From Karalla daura (Eukaryota; Chordata; Actinopteri; Chaetodontiformes; Leiognathidae): DNA of 64,000 nucleotides. The stretch spans positions 14,886,767 through 14,950,766 of the forward strand of contig CM055199.1 of the NCBI GenBank assembly GCA_029224185.1, written 5' to 3'. Made by a program: the position numbers and the translations under genes. The stretch's first letter is position 1. Each line of letters opens with the position of its first letter. The notes beneath the pieces are model-generated. The model searched no databases and had not been told where the DNA came from. It worked only from the letters and a program-made list of their open reading frames with translations. This document shows, one piece after another, positions 38,042 to 52,697 of the stretch.

Positions 38042-41000
38042 GTGAGACAAAATGTTTCCACTTATTTGTGTTCAAGTCATGGCTGCAGCTGATTAATTAT
38101 GGGGTCACGTTTCCAAAGATCAAACGGAGTGCAAGGCGGTGAGCTGACATGATTACATGGACGTTTCTGCATTTTAACACAGAGTGATGGAGATTGAATC
38201 AATTTGGAGCCAGTCAATGGCAGGTTTTTTGGGTTAATTATTGAAAAGATGAAAACTTTTCCTAGAGAAAACTCTTAATTTATCATGAATGAATTTGAGA
38301 AAGCATCCAGCTCTCCAGACCGCCTTTGCTTTCTTTCTTGCTGCTCCCCCAGGTCACCCCCACCTCCCAAATACCCATACATACCACCTCCTCCAGAATG
38401 CAGCCCTCTCAGACGGCTAATGGCTAATTTTACTGACGTGCTATTCATTTCAGGGCTCTGAGTCACTCCGTAATGGTGACTGTGAATGAATTCAGTTGAA
38501 TGTCCCTGGAGTTTTCGAGATTGACTTCACAATGGATGATTTTTTGCCCATTTATCTCAGTGTAGCTCCGCCGCCTGCAAATCATTGGCCCTTCGCCATC
38601 ACTGTCTCTAAAAGATGACAGACGCCGCCGTAAGTGCTCTTTCTTAAAGACAGTGAAAGTTTTTAAAGAACTCCCAACTCAGAAGGGCATCTGATTTTCT
38701 CCCTGTGACGGAGGATGAAAAATGGGTAGTTTAGGGGTGATTTGCTGTAGGTTATTGCTGTAGTGTTTTTGAAGTAAACACAGTAGAATATCTATAATAA
38801 AGCTGGGCATCCTTCAAGATAGGAACATGCATCACGTGTGCATCGTTATGCACAATACCTGTCAAGACTGCTAACGTGATTGACCATTGTTTCTCTGTTT
38901 CTGTTTCTCCTCTATGTTAAAATGGGTTCATATGATATCACAAGGACATGCCAAAGGGCCCTCAGCTGAACAATGCATGTGCTGCTGTGTGTTTGGCAGA
39001 TGATTTGCATTTGGCAGTGACGCATCGCTGGTCTGAAATGAAAAGGGCTGTACTTCATTAGACTTAAAGTGGTGGCATCCTCAAGCATTGCAAAACATGG
39101 ATTAATAGGTGACAATCACAGTGAGGCCTTTGAATACTGATCTGAGGGCGATGAGGCGGTTTGCGCTCCATCTATTCAAAGAGACTAAATTGGAGAATGT
39201 TTCTCTCCCCAGATATGGATATTAAGATTTATTTTTAAGTTTCACTCACTCAGAAAATTCTTCTTCAGAACAACTACGGGGACTTTTTAATCACACGGGA
39301 CTCACTGTGCTCTTCGTGCAGGCTGTGGAAATGATTAAAATGGCCAACGCTATGAAATGAGAAACGGTCCGATGTGTGTTCCCCGTTTACTAACTGATGT
39401 TGAGGTCAAGCCTGGCGCTGTCATCCTGGGCACTTCGCCAGCCTCACTTTTTGCTTCAGCTGACAAATCTCTGCCACACAAGACTGCAAAACCCTTACAG
39501 CTCTGTCTATATAGCACATAGTGACCCACTGGCCTTAACCTCTTACTCATATTTTGCATGTACATGTGCATGCAACAGAAAGTACTACAGGCAACCTTGT
39601 GCATTTGCTTTCCTCTCCATTAGCCGCATGTCTGGATTTTGAGACGTGATTGGGTCATATATACAGGTTCTCGCTTTCTCAATTTTGTCTTCTCATGACA
39701 GGCCATCAGCATCTCACATTACTCAATTACTTATTCAGCCGAGCTGTGGCTCTGAGTCATTCTACCTGACAGGGTTGTCCATCTCGCCGCGTGTTAGCAA
39801 GGACAGATGAGAGCGAGACGATAAGGATGGAGGGAGCCTCCACGCAAACAGAGCTGTCTGTGTTTACCAGGAGCAGGAGCAGACAGGATGGCCAAATACA
39901 CTCTGGTTTAATGTCGGTGCCAAATGATTAGGACAATACAAAAAAATGCCAGAAAACCAATACAATCAGAGTTGCTCTTAAATAGAATTGTCCCAATGCG
40001 GCCTGCTCCACATAGCGTCAGGAAGGTCAAAACCAGCATTTGTTTGCACTTATTTGTCATTTGTAGAATTATTCACAAAAAAGTTTGTTTGGGTTTAAAG
40101 ATCGAAAGAAGTTGTTTGTTGAGCAAATAAGCTGTGACATAGCATCAGACAAGTCTGGCCCAAGCTGTGCACCGCTGCTCCCTGATTTGAAGCCAGATAT
40201 GGAAATGCAGGTTGAATAGTTCACAGATGAGATTATTTTCCTATTAAACACACTTTTAGAAATGGCAAACGCCACCAGGCCTATATCAGGACCATCTTTA
40301 TTCTCAATTGCATAAAAAAATTCAATTACGTAATCATGTTATCTCACAGTGCATTCTTCATGCCCAGACTGGCCCTTTTAAAAAATAAATCTCCCGGTCT
40401 CTATAGTGGAGGATTATTTGAAGACTGTAATAATGGCACAGCGAGCCTTTTCATCTCCAGGACTTCATTTCCCCTTTGGTCTTTTGTCTGCTTTTGCGGC
40501 AACTGGTTTTATATGAAAGCTGTAGTCTTGAGATAGTGAAAACGTACAACGGTCCCAATTTTCAGCATCCCTCCACATTTGTGGCTTGCCAGTGTTGTAA
40601 ACAGGCCGAGAAAACAACAATCACCTCTCGCCAATTAGAAGGAGCTGTATGCACTAGAAAAATCAATGCTTTGAAAGCAGGTGAATCTGTCTTTGTTCAG
40701 TCTATTTTCAGCATCCTTCCAAGACAGCCTATTTGGGGAGTAGACGCCTTTTCATTCGAGCGTTGTTTATACCTTTAAATGTCACATTTAGTCTCTTGAT
40801 ACCTATATTCCACACTTGTTTTGATACATCTGATTTAGATTTATAGAATAATATAAACGCATATCAAAAGTCAAACCATAGTCAGGCTACAAAGTGCCTC
40901 TTCCCGATGAAACAGGCAGTAAAAGGCTCAAAATGATGAAGACGATTATAAAATGATGATTTTCTTTGCTGGGTTGAAGGAGAGGTCAGGCTCCTCACAG

Positions 41001-44000
41001 CAGGGTCACTTCATCATTTACCCTTTGATGGACATCCCTCCTGTTGTGAGAGGATAAAACATACCAGAGGCAAGAACATTCGAAGCAACTGTGCTACATT
41101 TTGGTCTGATGTTTTGCTGTGGATGCCCGGTTTTTATCTCCCCCACAAAATCAAGCCAGAGACTTGTTAAAGATAACAATTTATCTCTTTTAGATCTCGC
41201 TGCAGGTGGTTGTGTTAAAATGAGCAGCCCCGGGGTTGAAAAATGAAGGCAGTGAAAGGCAGAAGTCCCAAAAACTGCTCTTCCTCAATTGGCCACTTGA
41301 GGCTGATCGCCGAATGGAGGACAGTCCCAAGTTTACTGCAGAAATAAACATGTTTACAGCCTGCTTTTAGTGTCTGAAGTTAATGTTCCTTCTTATGATG
41401 GGTATTTTGGGTCTGGATTTTGTTGTCTTTCTCAGCAGCTAATCACCAGTTAATTACAGGTCTCTGTTTGGTGCCTGTGATACCAATCATCCTTGTCTCC
41501 GTATGCTAAACCCCACTGCGAACAAAGACGTCCAGAATAATCTCCATCCATGGAGACGGGAGGTAAAAGGACAATCTGGGTCTCTGGGGCTGTCGCTCAC
41601 CACAGTCCTGCATGCATATCTACAAGTTTATCATTAAGAATAGGAAAAAGGAGTCTGATTTGGTCTGTAATCAGGAATTTCCTGTTTCAGAAATACCCAC
41701 AGGAGTTGCAGTGGTGAACCTGCCACCATTAGCGTCGTAACTCGTGGGCTGTAAGAGCGTAGAGCCTGGCAGCCATGGCAACAGTAATGAAGGGCAAGAC
41801 ATACTGATCAATTACTAAACCGGCCGACAGTTGACAGAATGCGGTGATTTATTAAAATAATGTTTGCTTTATGTAATTTCCCAGCGTCTATGCGCCGTCA
41901 TATCTGAACATGTTTGCTCCGTGGACACAAGCGTCTCCCAGCTGTTTTGCACCTGAAATGAGTGATTGCATATTGAAAGAAGACCAAGCGAGAATGAAAG
42001 AGAGACTTAATGGACTGTGACAGCCAAGTATGAAGTAATAACATCTTTCCCTGATAGACCTAACCCCCTAACTGCATGATGCTTCCTATATAACTCTGTC
42101 TCTGATATTCAGGAAGTATGAATTATGTATTCCTACATAAATAATCTATTCTCCACCCACCCTGAGTTAATTTCAAAGCAGCTTTGCCCCCTGTATTGAT
42201 ACGATTTCGGAATAAAACTCGGCTTCGAGGTGGAACTTTTAATGCCCTTTCATCTCCGCTATGACGTCTTTGCCAGTGACGCCCAAACAAAACTGAGTTA
42301 TCTGAATTCAGCTGATGAGCAGTTGTTGTGAACTGAACACGGGAGAAAATTATGAGAGTCATAGACAGAGCAGCCGCTCTGCTTTGGTGAGAGCTGGCAA
42401 AAGGCTGAGAGGCAGCAGCTGATTATACACTATTAAAGGAGGAAGCAAAGATGAATTATGATTATAGTTAAATATCACCGCGGCTGCTGTAATTTATTGG
42501 GATCATTATGCGTTTTTTTTTAACATATATATCATTAGCATGCTAAACATAAAGTAATGAGACCGCATCGGCGTGTTATATCGCACGTGTCTGGCTCTGC
42601 TTCACCAGTTTGCCAAGAGACGTCAGTTGAACCGATTTCATCCCGAGACGCAATTTCAGTAAATCACCTCTGTGCATACAAACAGAAAGAGCGAGGAAAG
42701 AATGAATTCTTCTTGCTTTGCACACACAAATTTCTGAGATGTAAATTTAGGGCAACTGTCATAGTTTTTTTTTTCCCCAACACTTTCTATCAGTTTTCTT
42801 CAGCCCTTAAAACCCTAAAAAATGAAACGCTGCCCTAGTAATATTGAAACCAACATAAAAACCTTGCCTCTGATGTGATCTGATTCACTGGCCCTCACTC
42901 TTCGAGCCTGACCTTGGGATTTGCTCTAAGAAACCTGCCCTGAAACTAATATTGTAGTGTGCAGACAGGTCTTTCTCCCCTTCTTTCCCTCTCACCTTGT
43001 TCAGCCTGTAAACAAACTGGGGTTGTATTGCACATAATGTGCCTTCGCTTACCAAAAAATACAGTTGCCTGAAGTGATAAAAATCTCTCCCAGGGAGTCC
43101 GAGGCTCTGCTGACAGCTCCACTTTGCAGCCAGAATTCGAGGCCGATCTGACGTCGTCCATGCAGCATCTCATTATCCAGGATTATGTGCCACCCTTCCC
43201 GTTTGTACTCAATTACTGCATTTCAGTTTCATGGCTCATCTGTGTCATATCGGATAATTTAGGCTACAAATGGACTTATTCAATTTCCCAGCTGATGAAC
43301 TCTTCACAACACAAATTGCAGCCCCCCTTCTGTGCCAAACTATTGCGTGCTGCTGCTATTGTCTGCAACCAGCTGCTGATATCAGATTTATAGCAGCTAT
43401 TTTTGCCATACAGTGCGAGCCAAGCCTCACTTAATGCTCCACGGCTCTTATGATGCTGTATATAAAGAAGATCTCACTACGACCTTCTCATTTTGGGATG
43501 TGTGCAACGTTAATGGCTCGATGATAAATCAGGCACTTACAGTACAGTCAGTTGTATTACTTATGGAAATGATTCGTACCTCTGGTGGGCCAGCGCTCCG
43601 ACTTGAGATTTTTCTCGAAACGTTAAATTTTTAACAACGCTGACAGGGAGTTGCAAATCGGTCCACAGCTGGACCTTCGAGCCTGTTTTCTGCAGATGCT
43701 GCGTGTTTTGTGAGCTAAGTGCCATAACGCTGCTCTCACCGAAGCTCGGGTCTGAAACAGGCGATAATCTCAACAGTGCACATGGATCCACGGCCTCTGT
43801 GCAGCTGTTGATGCGTTCACCCCCCCTGCCGGGCCCCTGAACCTCTCACAGGGGATCAACAAATATCAGTTTGAGCTTTCTTCTTCTTCTTTTTTTTTAT
43901 CACAATTGCACACAAACACAAACTCGGAATACTGTTTAGCCTCCAGGATGTATATTACAAAAAAACTGTTTTGGGAGCAATTGCATTAGTTACAGCTGGA

Positions 44001-44288
44001 ATACCTAATCAAATAATCTGAACACTAGTTGCTTTTCTGTTGCAGTTTTTGCAGCACAACAGAAAATATTTCTGAAGCGACAAGTGTTACTTGTGCTTTA
44101 CACATGAGCAATAATTCTAGGAAAGTTTCCTATGTCATGTCCGGTGACATCTAAATGCACAGTGTTTTAAGATGTTCTAGTGATATTTCTGAGGTTATTT
44201 GAAATTGGAAATGTGTTTCTATTACCAGGCTATTATTGCAAATCTAAGGTTCTGTGCATTTGTTGAGGGATCAATAGATTCTCCTGGA

Positions 44289-44311
44289 GATAGATAGAGT
44301 TTCTATCTATC
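44289..44311. repeat. Perfect 10-bp GATA hairpin, 3-nt loop
   Basis: gatagataga (44289-44298) pairs exactly with tctatctatc (44302-44311) across a 3-nt loop. It presumably arose by inversion within a GATA microsatellite. Confidence 0.85.
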
Positions 44312-45154
44312 TATCAGCCGATCTTTCTTCTTCTAGGTGTAATGGAAATGCACCTCGTGATTGATTCATGTCACATCTCACATCTAGATGCTTCTCTGTG
44401 ATGTTCTCAGCTGACACAGGCGTGGCTCCATGCCCCAACATCCTCCTTGCTGTGATATATGTGCACCTCAGAGTGTGAAAGGCTCAGATATAGCCGTGAT
44501 TTATGGACCAACGACCCCGGCTCCCACCCACAAAAAAAAGACAAACACGGGGCCTTTAAGCGCGAGCGCATGCGTAAAAGTATATATAACATGAACTAGG
44601 AATTTGTTTGTGCGGAGGAATAATTCATGTGTGATTTGATTGTCATGTGCATGTGATTTGTCACGTCGTCCGCTGACGTAAACATGCCTCTGTTTGCACA
44701 GTACTGTACGTGCACGGCCCGTAAAAATCTGATTAATTCTAGACTAGAGGGCATGTGTAGGGAGAGCGCACTGCCGAACTGTTACTGTAACACTGTGACG
44801 GCATCTGAAACCACTGTAACTAGGCCAGCACGCCATTCGCGTGACAAATTCATAACAACCCCACCAACCCCCTCCTCCCACGGGGAAAATACATACTGTA
44901 ACCATTCATAAATGCAGATGCCAACCTGCAGCAGTGCATACAGCGCCCTCACTGCTGCACCAGTTTCACCACGTGAGTGGAATTCTCCAGCAGTCGTAAT
45001 AACCCCGACAATGGTGTAATTAAATCACCTCATCTAATTTAACAATCTCGTCTCTCCAACTGTGCCCACCAGTCAACTCCAGACCGCTGTAAGAACTGAG
45101 GTGCACTTGTCTGAACCTCTCTCCGCTGGTCCACAGAGCCCTCTTCTTTCTGTC

Positions 45155-45172
45155 TTTCTTTCTTTCTTTCTT
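45155..45172. repeat. (TTTC)n repeat
   Basis: About four TTTC units. Confidence 0.8.
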
Positions 45173-46612
45173 GGCTGATCCGTCAGGAGGATACTGTCAG
45201 CCCACGTTGGCCTCTGTGTTCACACCACCAGGGAGTGACACAAGCCTGGCTCCCAGTGGCTTCCTCCTGGCGTATGGCGTGGTGAGAAGCAGCAGGACGC
45301 TTCCCCCCTTCCTCTTCCCCTTCCCCTTAGAGATTCCACCAGACATGAAAAAAAAACGGTCTTCAGCCGCTTTACCCCTCTGTCTCGTCAGGTCACGTCA
45401 GCCCATTTTCTCACACTTTGTGACGAGTTCAGACAACGAGACATCCCAGGTTGCTCCGGTCTGACAGGTTCAAACATCACCTTTAAGTTTCGGCTCGGTG
45501 CCGCTCCAAGCCTCCCACAGAGATGTACTGTAACAGTAAAGGATTAAATGGGAGCCACAATTTTCAGACTTAATATTGATAACCGTGAATCCAGAGTAGA
45601 GCCATTTACTGCGGGTTGAGCTGCAGCATGCTGTGATAATTAGGCAGATTTATACAGAGGTGAGACCAAAAAGATGTCAGTCTAAAATCACACACACATT
45701 ATAACAAGACAAAAATATCACCGTTTTGTGCGCTAATATGAATTTGCTAAAGCTCCCTGTAAAACTGCTGCCCAGCTATCGCATCATGATTAAGCTGTCT
45801 TTAGTGCAGATACTGACTGTGTGTCTCTTGTTCACGGTTAGCAGAGCCGCACACTGAAGACGGGCTTACATTAGTGGGGAAGTGGCATTTCTAGAACACC
45901 GTACAGTAGCTTTAACCGAGGGGATAATTAATCATGTGCCTCCACGAGATTGACAGATTGTGGAAGCAGCAGGCTATTACACAGGAGATTAGAACAGAAG
46001 AAGGGGAAATAATTGTAAGGCTGCTTTTATTTGTAGGAAAAAAGACTTAAAAAACATAGAGAGCAAAGGGACGAAGACTCCGAGGAATGGTTAATTTATA
46101 CTTGAAAGGATAAGTCGCAGCTCAGAGGTGTTGGGAGCAGTAGCAGACGGCAGTGCTTGATTGGCTGATCAAAAGAGTTTTCATTATTAACACCCACACG
46201 GCATCTGCTGTGGTGATCTTCTGCAAGCGAAGGGTCAGAATGTATAGAGAGGAGAGAGCAAAGAAACTTTACTGCTTAATGAATGTTCAGACCATGAAAA
46301 AAGTCTGGCACTTTTATTGAGCTTGGCTCACAATCAGAAAATTTGATTTTTGTTGGATAATATATAATAACACATCGTCGCTAATACACATCTTGAAATT
46401 CTGTCCCCAGGCAGAACTGTAAGCACATTACTGTCCACATACTGTATGTGTGCCTGCAAACATGGCGTCTTGTGGGCATATTTACCTCAGCGCATACTGT
46501 ATGTGCAAGTGGGAGAAACTCCCTCCATCTGTCTACTGTTTCTGAATAACTGCTGCTGCATTTTCAGCCGTTTCCCAGTAGAGTTATCTCACATGAAGAC
46601 TCAGCGCCACGG

Positions 46613-46670
46613 TGCAAGTCGCTGTGGATAAGGGCATCTGCCAAATGATAGAAACATACATAAATATATC
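46613..46670 (+). mobile_element. Teleost SINE/L2-type 3' tail fragment
   Basis: The stretch 'caagtcgctgtggataagggcatctgccaaatgata' closely resembles the widespread fish tail 'aagtcgctttggataaaagcgtctgc(t/c)aaatg', shared by SINEs and their partner LINEs. No upstream body was recognised, so it is a 5'-truncated copy. It is a different family from the GGATGG-tailed copies. Confidence 0.7.
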
Positions 46671-49139
46671 ATGCCGTGACACAAGCGATGACTCGCAATG
46701 GACTGTATGGACTTCGTTTCCTGTTTTACGTCCCAGCTGCCTTCATGCATCAAGTTAGTTGCACTACCTGTCACTGTTTCCCCCACCTGTTCTCTTTTCC
46801 AGTGCTTACACCTATACCCCTGCATTGACCCAGTTCCCCTCACATCTCCTCCTTTTCCATCTATTACCAGCCAGTCTGTGACCTCAACCTGGTTTTGGAT
46901 TCTCTAGGAGTCCCGGGGTTCATGAGCTTTTGACTTTTTTTGGCTCTTTCTTTAATATCTTTTTGCAGCCAGCTGAATGCCTGGAAGGGAAACTTTGAAT
47001 CATATTTGACTTTTACTCACTGGTTTTACTTGATTACTTGATCACTACACCTCGGTGCGTAGGGTCACGCACAGTGCTTCAGGAGTGGAATACAGAATGG
47101 ATATTAAAGCAGTGAGTGGTATGAATATGCAAATACAAAGTGTCCAGCTTTAAGAAAATGTGAGAAGATGCAATAAATGTAGCACCATTACCATAGATAT
47201 CATGCTTAGAAAAAAAGAAGAAAGAGGAGAGGAGACATTCAGTGCATGACACGATGGGAGACATAATGCAGAGAGGAGGGGGATGTCGTGAGGTGTCTCA
47301 CCTCTTCAGGAGATGGTTTCTCAGCCTGCATGAGATGAGAAGCGACTGTGCTGTTCTGAAGTCATTGCAGCCTCAGGGAGCCAGGAGGAAAAAAGATTTG
47401 AGGCCGACGATGACAAGGTCAGAGCCGAGAGAGCTGGAAGAGACGGCAGACAGGCGGCCGGGTGAGATCCTGAAATGAGCGTGACCTGCAGGCTTGGTCT
47501 GGGATGAACGCAGATTTCTTCCTGGCTTTGTCGCATTCAGAAGTGAGACAGGTAGATAAGAGGCGAGGTTGAGGGGGTTGGGACGTAATGACCCGACTGC
47601 CATTGTGGTGATGTAGGAGTATTCCCACTGCACAGTAATTGGCATTTTAACAGCGAGCGAGACACACTTTCATTTTACTTTCTCCCCCTCTGCCAACATT
47701 GTGTTCACACTAATAGAGCTAAATGTATTGAAACCTTTAAACAGCAGCTTCCCCCTTCGCCAAGACTTTAGCAAGGGAGCCGCATATCAATGAGATGATG
47801 GAAAAGGTCTCCAGAGCACAAGACAATATTAGGATTATTCAGCCCGGTCGCCAGAATAAATCTTTGTAGCCAAACAATTCCCCAAATGTACGGTACATTG
47901 AGCTCGTACGTATTGTTTCAGATGCATCATCTCGACATTTCTACAGCCATTAAAGTGTCTGTGTTTAGATTAGCAGTTTATAAGTAGAGCTTTTTCTCAT
48001 CAGGTGGTGGACGGGAGCTGGGAATGGGCCCGCCAATTGTGTAGTTTAAGCCAAAAACCTGATATTTTCACGACCTTGACTGCATTTAATCTGCTCTGCT
48101 GCCACAACATAATATCAGAATGTGAAGAGACTTCCAGCATTTCCCTGGCTTGGAGGAATATACAATGCCCACATTTATTCTGGTGATTGGGAGCCATTAA
48201 TAAGCCCTGTTGAATATATTCATTGTTTGCTCTCTGAACAATTCTTGTAGGCAGGAAGCAGCTCCCTGAGCCAAAACTTCCTGCCGTTAAAAAAAGTTTA
48301 CATACTTCAAGTGACACCAACCGGGGGAGAAGTATGGAGTCAATTTTAAGGGGAAACTTAGAGTGAAAAGCTATTTTTTTTTGCTATCAGTCTGTTGAAT
48401 AACAGCATCTATTACCAGCCAAAGATTGACAGAAACTCTTAAAAAATTATCATATTCTCATCCATATTTAGGCTTTGGATACTGGACAAACCCCGCCGAT
48501 GACTGCAAGGCAGCAGTTGCATGAAGTTTCTGGGAAAAAGTCAGTAACTCTGGAAAAAGTTGCTAAACTCTGTGGTTAAACAAAGAATGTCAAGTCACGT
48601 GATCATTCATGTGAGTGGCAAGCCAGACAAACAATCAGTGTGAAAAAAAAAGGATCTGTGCAGAGATTTTGGAATTTCCAAATAGGAAATAGGATTATAA
48701 AAGGGCAAGTAAAATAGCCTCTGAAGCATTTCTAATAAAACCATATTCCGTAGCCTCTAGGTCCCATTTCAAACTAATATTTACCCACAAATTCTTGCAG
48801 CTATCCAGATTATTCAGAATAATAAACGTGGCTTGTTCCATGGCAAAATGCAGTCTGCGTCTAAACCGGAACGACAGAATTTCATCTCTGTGACTAAGCT
48901 TAGGTGCGATTTGCACAACCTCCACAATTCGTCATAATTATTATCTCCGCTAATGACTCACAAATGGCAGCGGCCTGAAGAATGTGAACACGCGAGCTGG
49001 ACGGAGCAGCAGCCATGAATCACGGAGCTAAAGTGGCCCCCAGGAAAAGATGCTCAGATAGTGGCAAACCACGTTCCTTCATCACTTCATTGCCGTCTGC
49101 TTTGCACTTGAGCGGTCAGAGCGGATGGGGGCGGAGGTC

Positions 49140-49169
49140 TGTGTGTGTGTGTGTGTGTGGGGGGGGGGG
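49140..49169. repeat. (GT)n followed by a G run
   Basis: About nine GT units run into a homopolymer of about ten G. Confidence 0.9.
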
Positions 49170-52100
49170 TTGTCTCTCCCTACAGTAGCTCTGTATATTA
49201 AGACTTGGTGCGAAGCAGGGGCAGGCCCTGCCGCTCCCCGCTCCCCAGCAGGTCTTACATGACTGGAGATTCAATTAAGGGCCTCCAGCTCGACAGCTGA
49301 AATTTGCTGGAGTGCACGGTGAACAGGCCGCAGGGGCGGCTGACGTTAGCAGCGGAGACACAGGAGAGAGAGCGAGGTCGATCGTCCCTCTCCCATCAGC
49401 TGTGTCTTCTGTGAAAAGCCCCACCAGATACTGCACCACCCCACCCGGCTTGAAAAATGGCAGTGCCAACAAATAATGTGTTTAACACTGCTCGACAGTT
49501 CTTCATATTTTTTTTTGTAGGTTTTCCTTCCATCAACTCCCTTATTTTGATTGTAATCCACTTTGGAACAAAATAAGTAAGGATAAAGGGGGGTAAAGTC
49601 TAATCTCAAATGATCTTCACCTGTGGAGTGTTATTGTTCCATCTTTTTCTGGCTTCCTCCTTCAGGAGCAATGACATTTTCGAGCCTGTCAAAAAGTGAT
49701 TGATTTGCTCTCGGGCTTTTGGTGCAACGCTTTGATTTTTACCTCTGACGCAACATCCATCTAACGAAACTATAGAATTAAAATGAGATTAAAGGGCACT
49801 CTTTGATGTGTGCTCCTCCTCATAAGAAGACGAGTAGGTAGCAGGTTCGTTCATTAGAAGTCTGAGCCCATGCTGTAGGTGATACCGAACCCGATGAGCC
49901 CAGCAAAGAGCGAGTTAGTTGTCATTAGTATGTCCGCTCAGACTGGTTCATATGGGTTTAATGGAGCCGATTGGGGCTGCCATAATACAGTATCTGCACC
50001 TTTGAACAGCTTTTATATTTAAAGCCACTTAAAGTAGATATATTTCATCCATTTTAAAAGTGACTATAAAGCATCAATGTCAGACTATAAAAACTAAGAA
50101 AAGCAGTTTAATTGAAAGTTGGAATTGATCTGTTGACTTTAGGAGACCAATTTTATAAATCAATTTATTTCTTCTATGTGTATGGACATATATAGTTATG
50201 TATATATGAGTTAGGTATGTATGTCTATTTTTCTATTATGTATTTTGGTTGGTGAAGCAATATAACATTCTGTCAACACAGTGATGTTAACTATTAGCAA
50301 AACACAGGTCAAGCGGTTGGATAAATAAAACAGCTATGAGTATACTATGGGTATTCTTTGCACACTGTCTGCATCCTGTTATTTACTCACATGTAAATTA
50401 ACAAAAAGAAAAAAGAAAAACAAAAGAAATAGCAGACAAAGTGAACAGCGGATGATAAAACAGAGGCTCCCTCAAAGCCACAGGTTTATGCAGCCCGCTG
50501 CCTGATCTGCAATCAGCTCAGGTGAGATGCATGTTGCTGCTGCAGACAAACAGTCTCCTCAGGGAGAGGATTGTGTACGTACGGGTGCCAATTTACGTCC
50601 AAGTTTCGCCTTCGATTGTTACCCGCCCCACCCAAGCTGCACGGAGCGAGATTAAGTCAGGTCAGATTTTACGGCGGCCTTTGTTGGTCTGCAGTTTGCA
50701 TTTATATTCATGCGCGTCGTCCAACAACATAACAAGGGTGCACAGTTAGCTCTAGCAGCAGGGCAGAGCAGCCGCTCTTTATGTGCAATAAAAAGTTACA
50801 TTCTGCGTGCTGGAGTCATGGTGGCTGCAGCTACTGAATTTTAATTTCTGTGGGTAAAACTGATTGTTTGATAATTGGGGTTGTGATTAGATTAAATTTT
50901 AATTTGAGGAAATCATCAGCTCACATGTTGTAGGTGAAGTAGAAAATTATGTATTATGATATAATTGCGTTACTCTCACACTTCTCATGTGAAAATCACA
51001 GTGATAATCACAGTACCGTGACTATAATCAATCATGACACATGTTTAAGTGGAAAAGTCCTCCACACGTTCACACCATCACAGATGCACTGTACATTATT
51101 ATTTATCCACAACTCAGCTCGATGCTGGAGCAGAAAACACTTAATACTCAGGAGTTTTACATCTGAGCTGGTCTTCTTCTCTTTTACACCTGCAGCGATG
51201 CTGTGATATTCCATGAGATCACAGTCAGCGTTTTGTTTTTTTTGTCCCTGATCCCATGTCTGCTCGTTCTGGGCTCATTCAAAACTCCATCACAGTCCCA
51301 TCATAACCAGCAGCTGCCACTGCGCATGGTGGGAACGGAGGAGGTAACATGTGGCTCCACCGAGTGTGTTTTAATTGAAATTACTCGCAATGTAAAATAC
51401 ATGAGCAAACTCTGCGTGGAGATTTTGAAGTGGTGTGTGATACTGCACGGGGCGAAATCTGTGCTTGCTTGGCATGGCGTGTTCTTGGGTGTAAACTGTA
51501 CCATGAAACACATGCTGCACATGATGCAGGCGATGCATTTTTAAAATCGCTGCTGCTGGTGAATAACAAATGGCCTCGGGCTTTGGTGAGGAAACCCTTT
51601 TCTCTAGAGTTTGAAAAAGTTAGTTAGAGTGAAGACACGTATGGTCCACAATTCAGGGTTGAATTTGTCAGTGGTGTATTTTTTATGATGATAAGTTTAG
51701 CCGCAATTTCTTGATAAAGCCTTAAAATTTAAGCTTTTAAGTTTTTTTTTTGTTATGGAGAAATATACAAACTACACCATGTGACACTATTAGGAATAAA
51801 GTGAGTAAATTATGTATGGACAAAAGTGTTCTTTAAGTTATGATTTGAGGTCATTTGAAGAAACTGACTCATTTTTAGACTTTTGTTATGGTTCAACGAG
51901 GCAAATGAAAACAAGCGTCTAAGTGGAGCTATTCAACACAGCAGTCACCCAAAATTGAAGTACAACATTGGTGGGGAAAAGTCTTTCACGGTTGACAGTT
52001 TGATATTAAAACTTTCCTCATCTGTGTTATGAGTTTCTTAAGTCCTTGTTTAGGAGACGAATTGCTGGCAGTATTAGTGCATGTCGGGCAAGATTAGAGA

Positions 52101-52564
52101 TGAAATCATGACTTGTAGTCAAAATATAAAAGGCTTTTAACTTTTCGGTGCCCCCTATTGCTCATTCTCTGTCTGTCTGTGCAGAGTTGTTTAGACAGTG
52201 CCGCCACTTGTCAAGTTTAGTTTTAGGATTTCTTTATTTATCCCTGTGCAGTCTAAATCTTTGTGACTATGAGTCACCCAGCAGACGAGAGACTCAGACG
52301 GACACGTCAAGAGTCAGACAATAGAGACGCACACACACACACAAACACAATGCCGCCTTCTGTCTCGTCACTTAAATTCCTTGTCATCTGGCACTTCTCA
52401 CTTATCATCTGGCGAGAATACGAAATCCCTCTTTGTTCGTGCTGGATGTTAATGTTTAATAGCTGATGAGTTTAATTTGATCTCAGACTGTATCTGTAAA
52501 CAGCATCATCCAGATGTGAACATGCATTATTTCCCTCCCTTCTCATGCGTTATAGACCCCTAGT

Positions 52565-52697
52565 TTTCCTTCCTCCTTCCTTCCTTCCTTCCTTCCTTCC
52601 TTCCTTCCTTCCTTCCTTCCTTCCTTCCTTCCTTCCTTCCTTCCTTCCTTCCTTCCTTCCTTCCTTCCTTCCTTCCTTCCTTCCTTCCTTCCTTCCT
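52565..52697. repeat. (TTCC)n tetranucleotide microsatellite
   Basis: About 31 perfect TTCC units from 52575, with an irregular start. The repetitive SFLP and GRKE peptides predicted on the two strands are artefacts. Confidence 0.97.
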
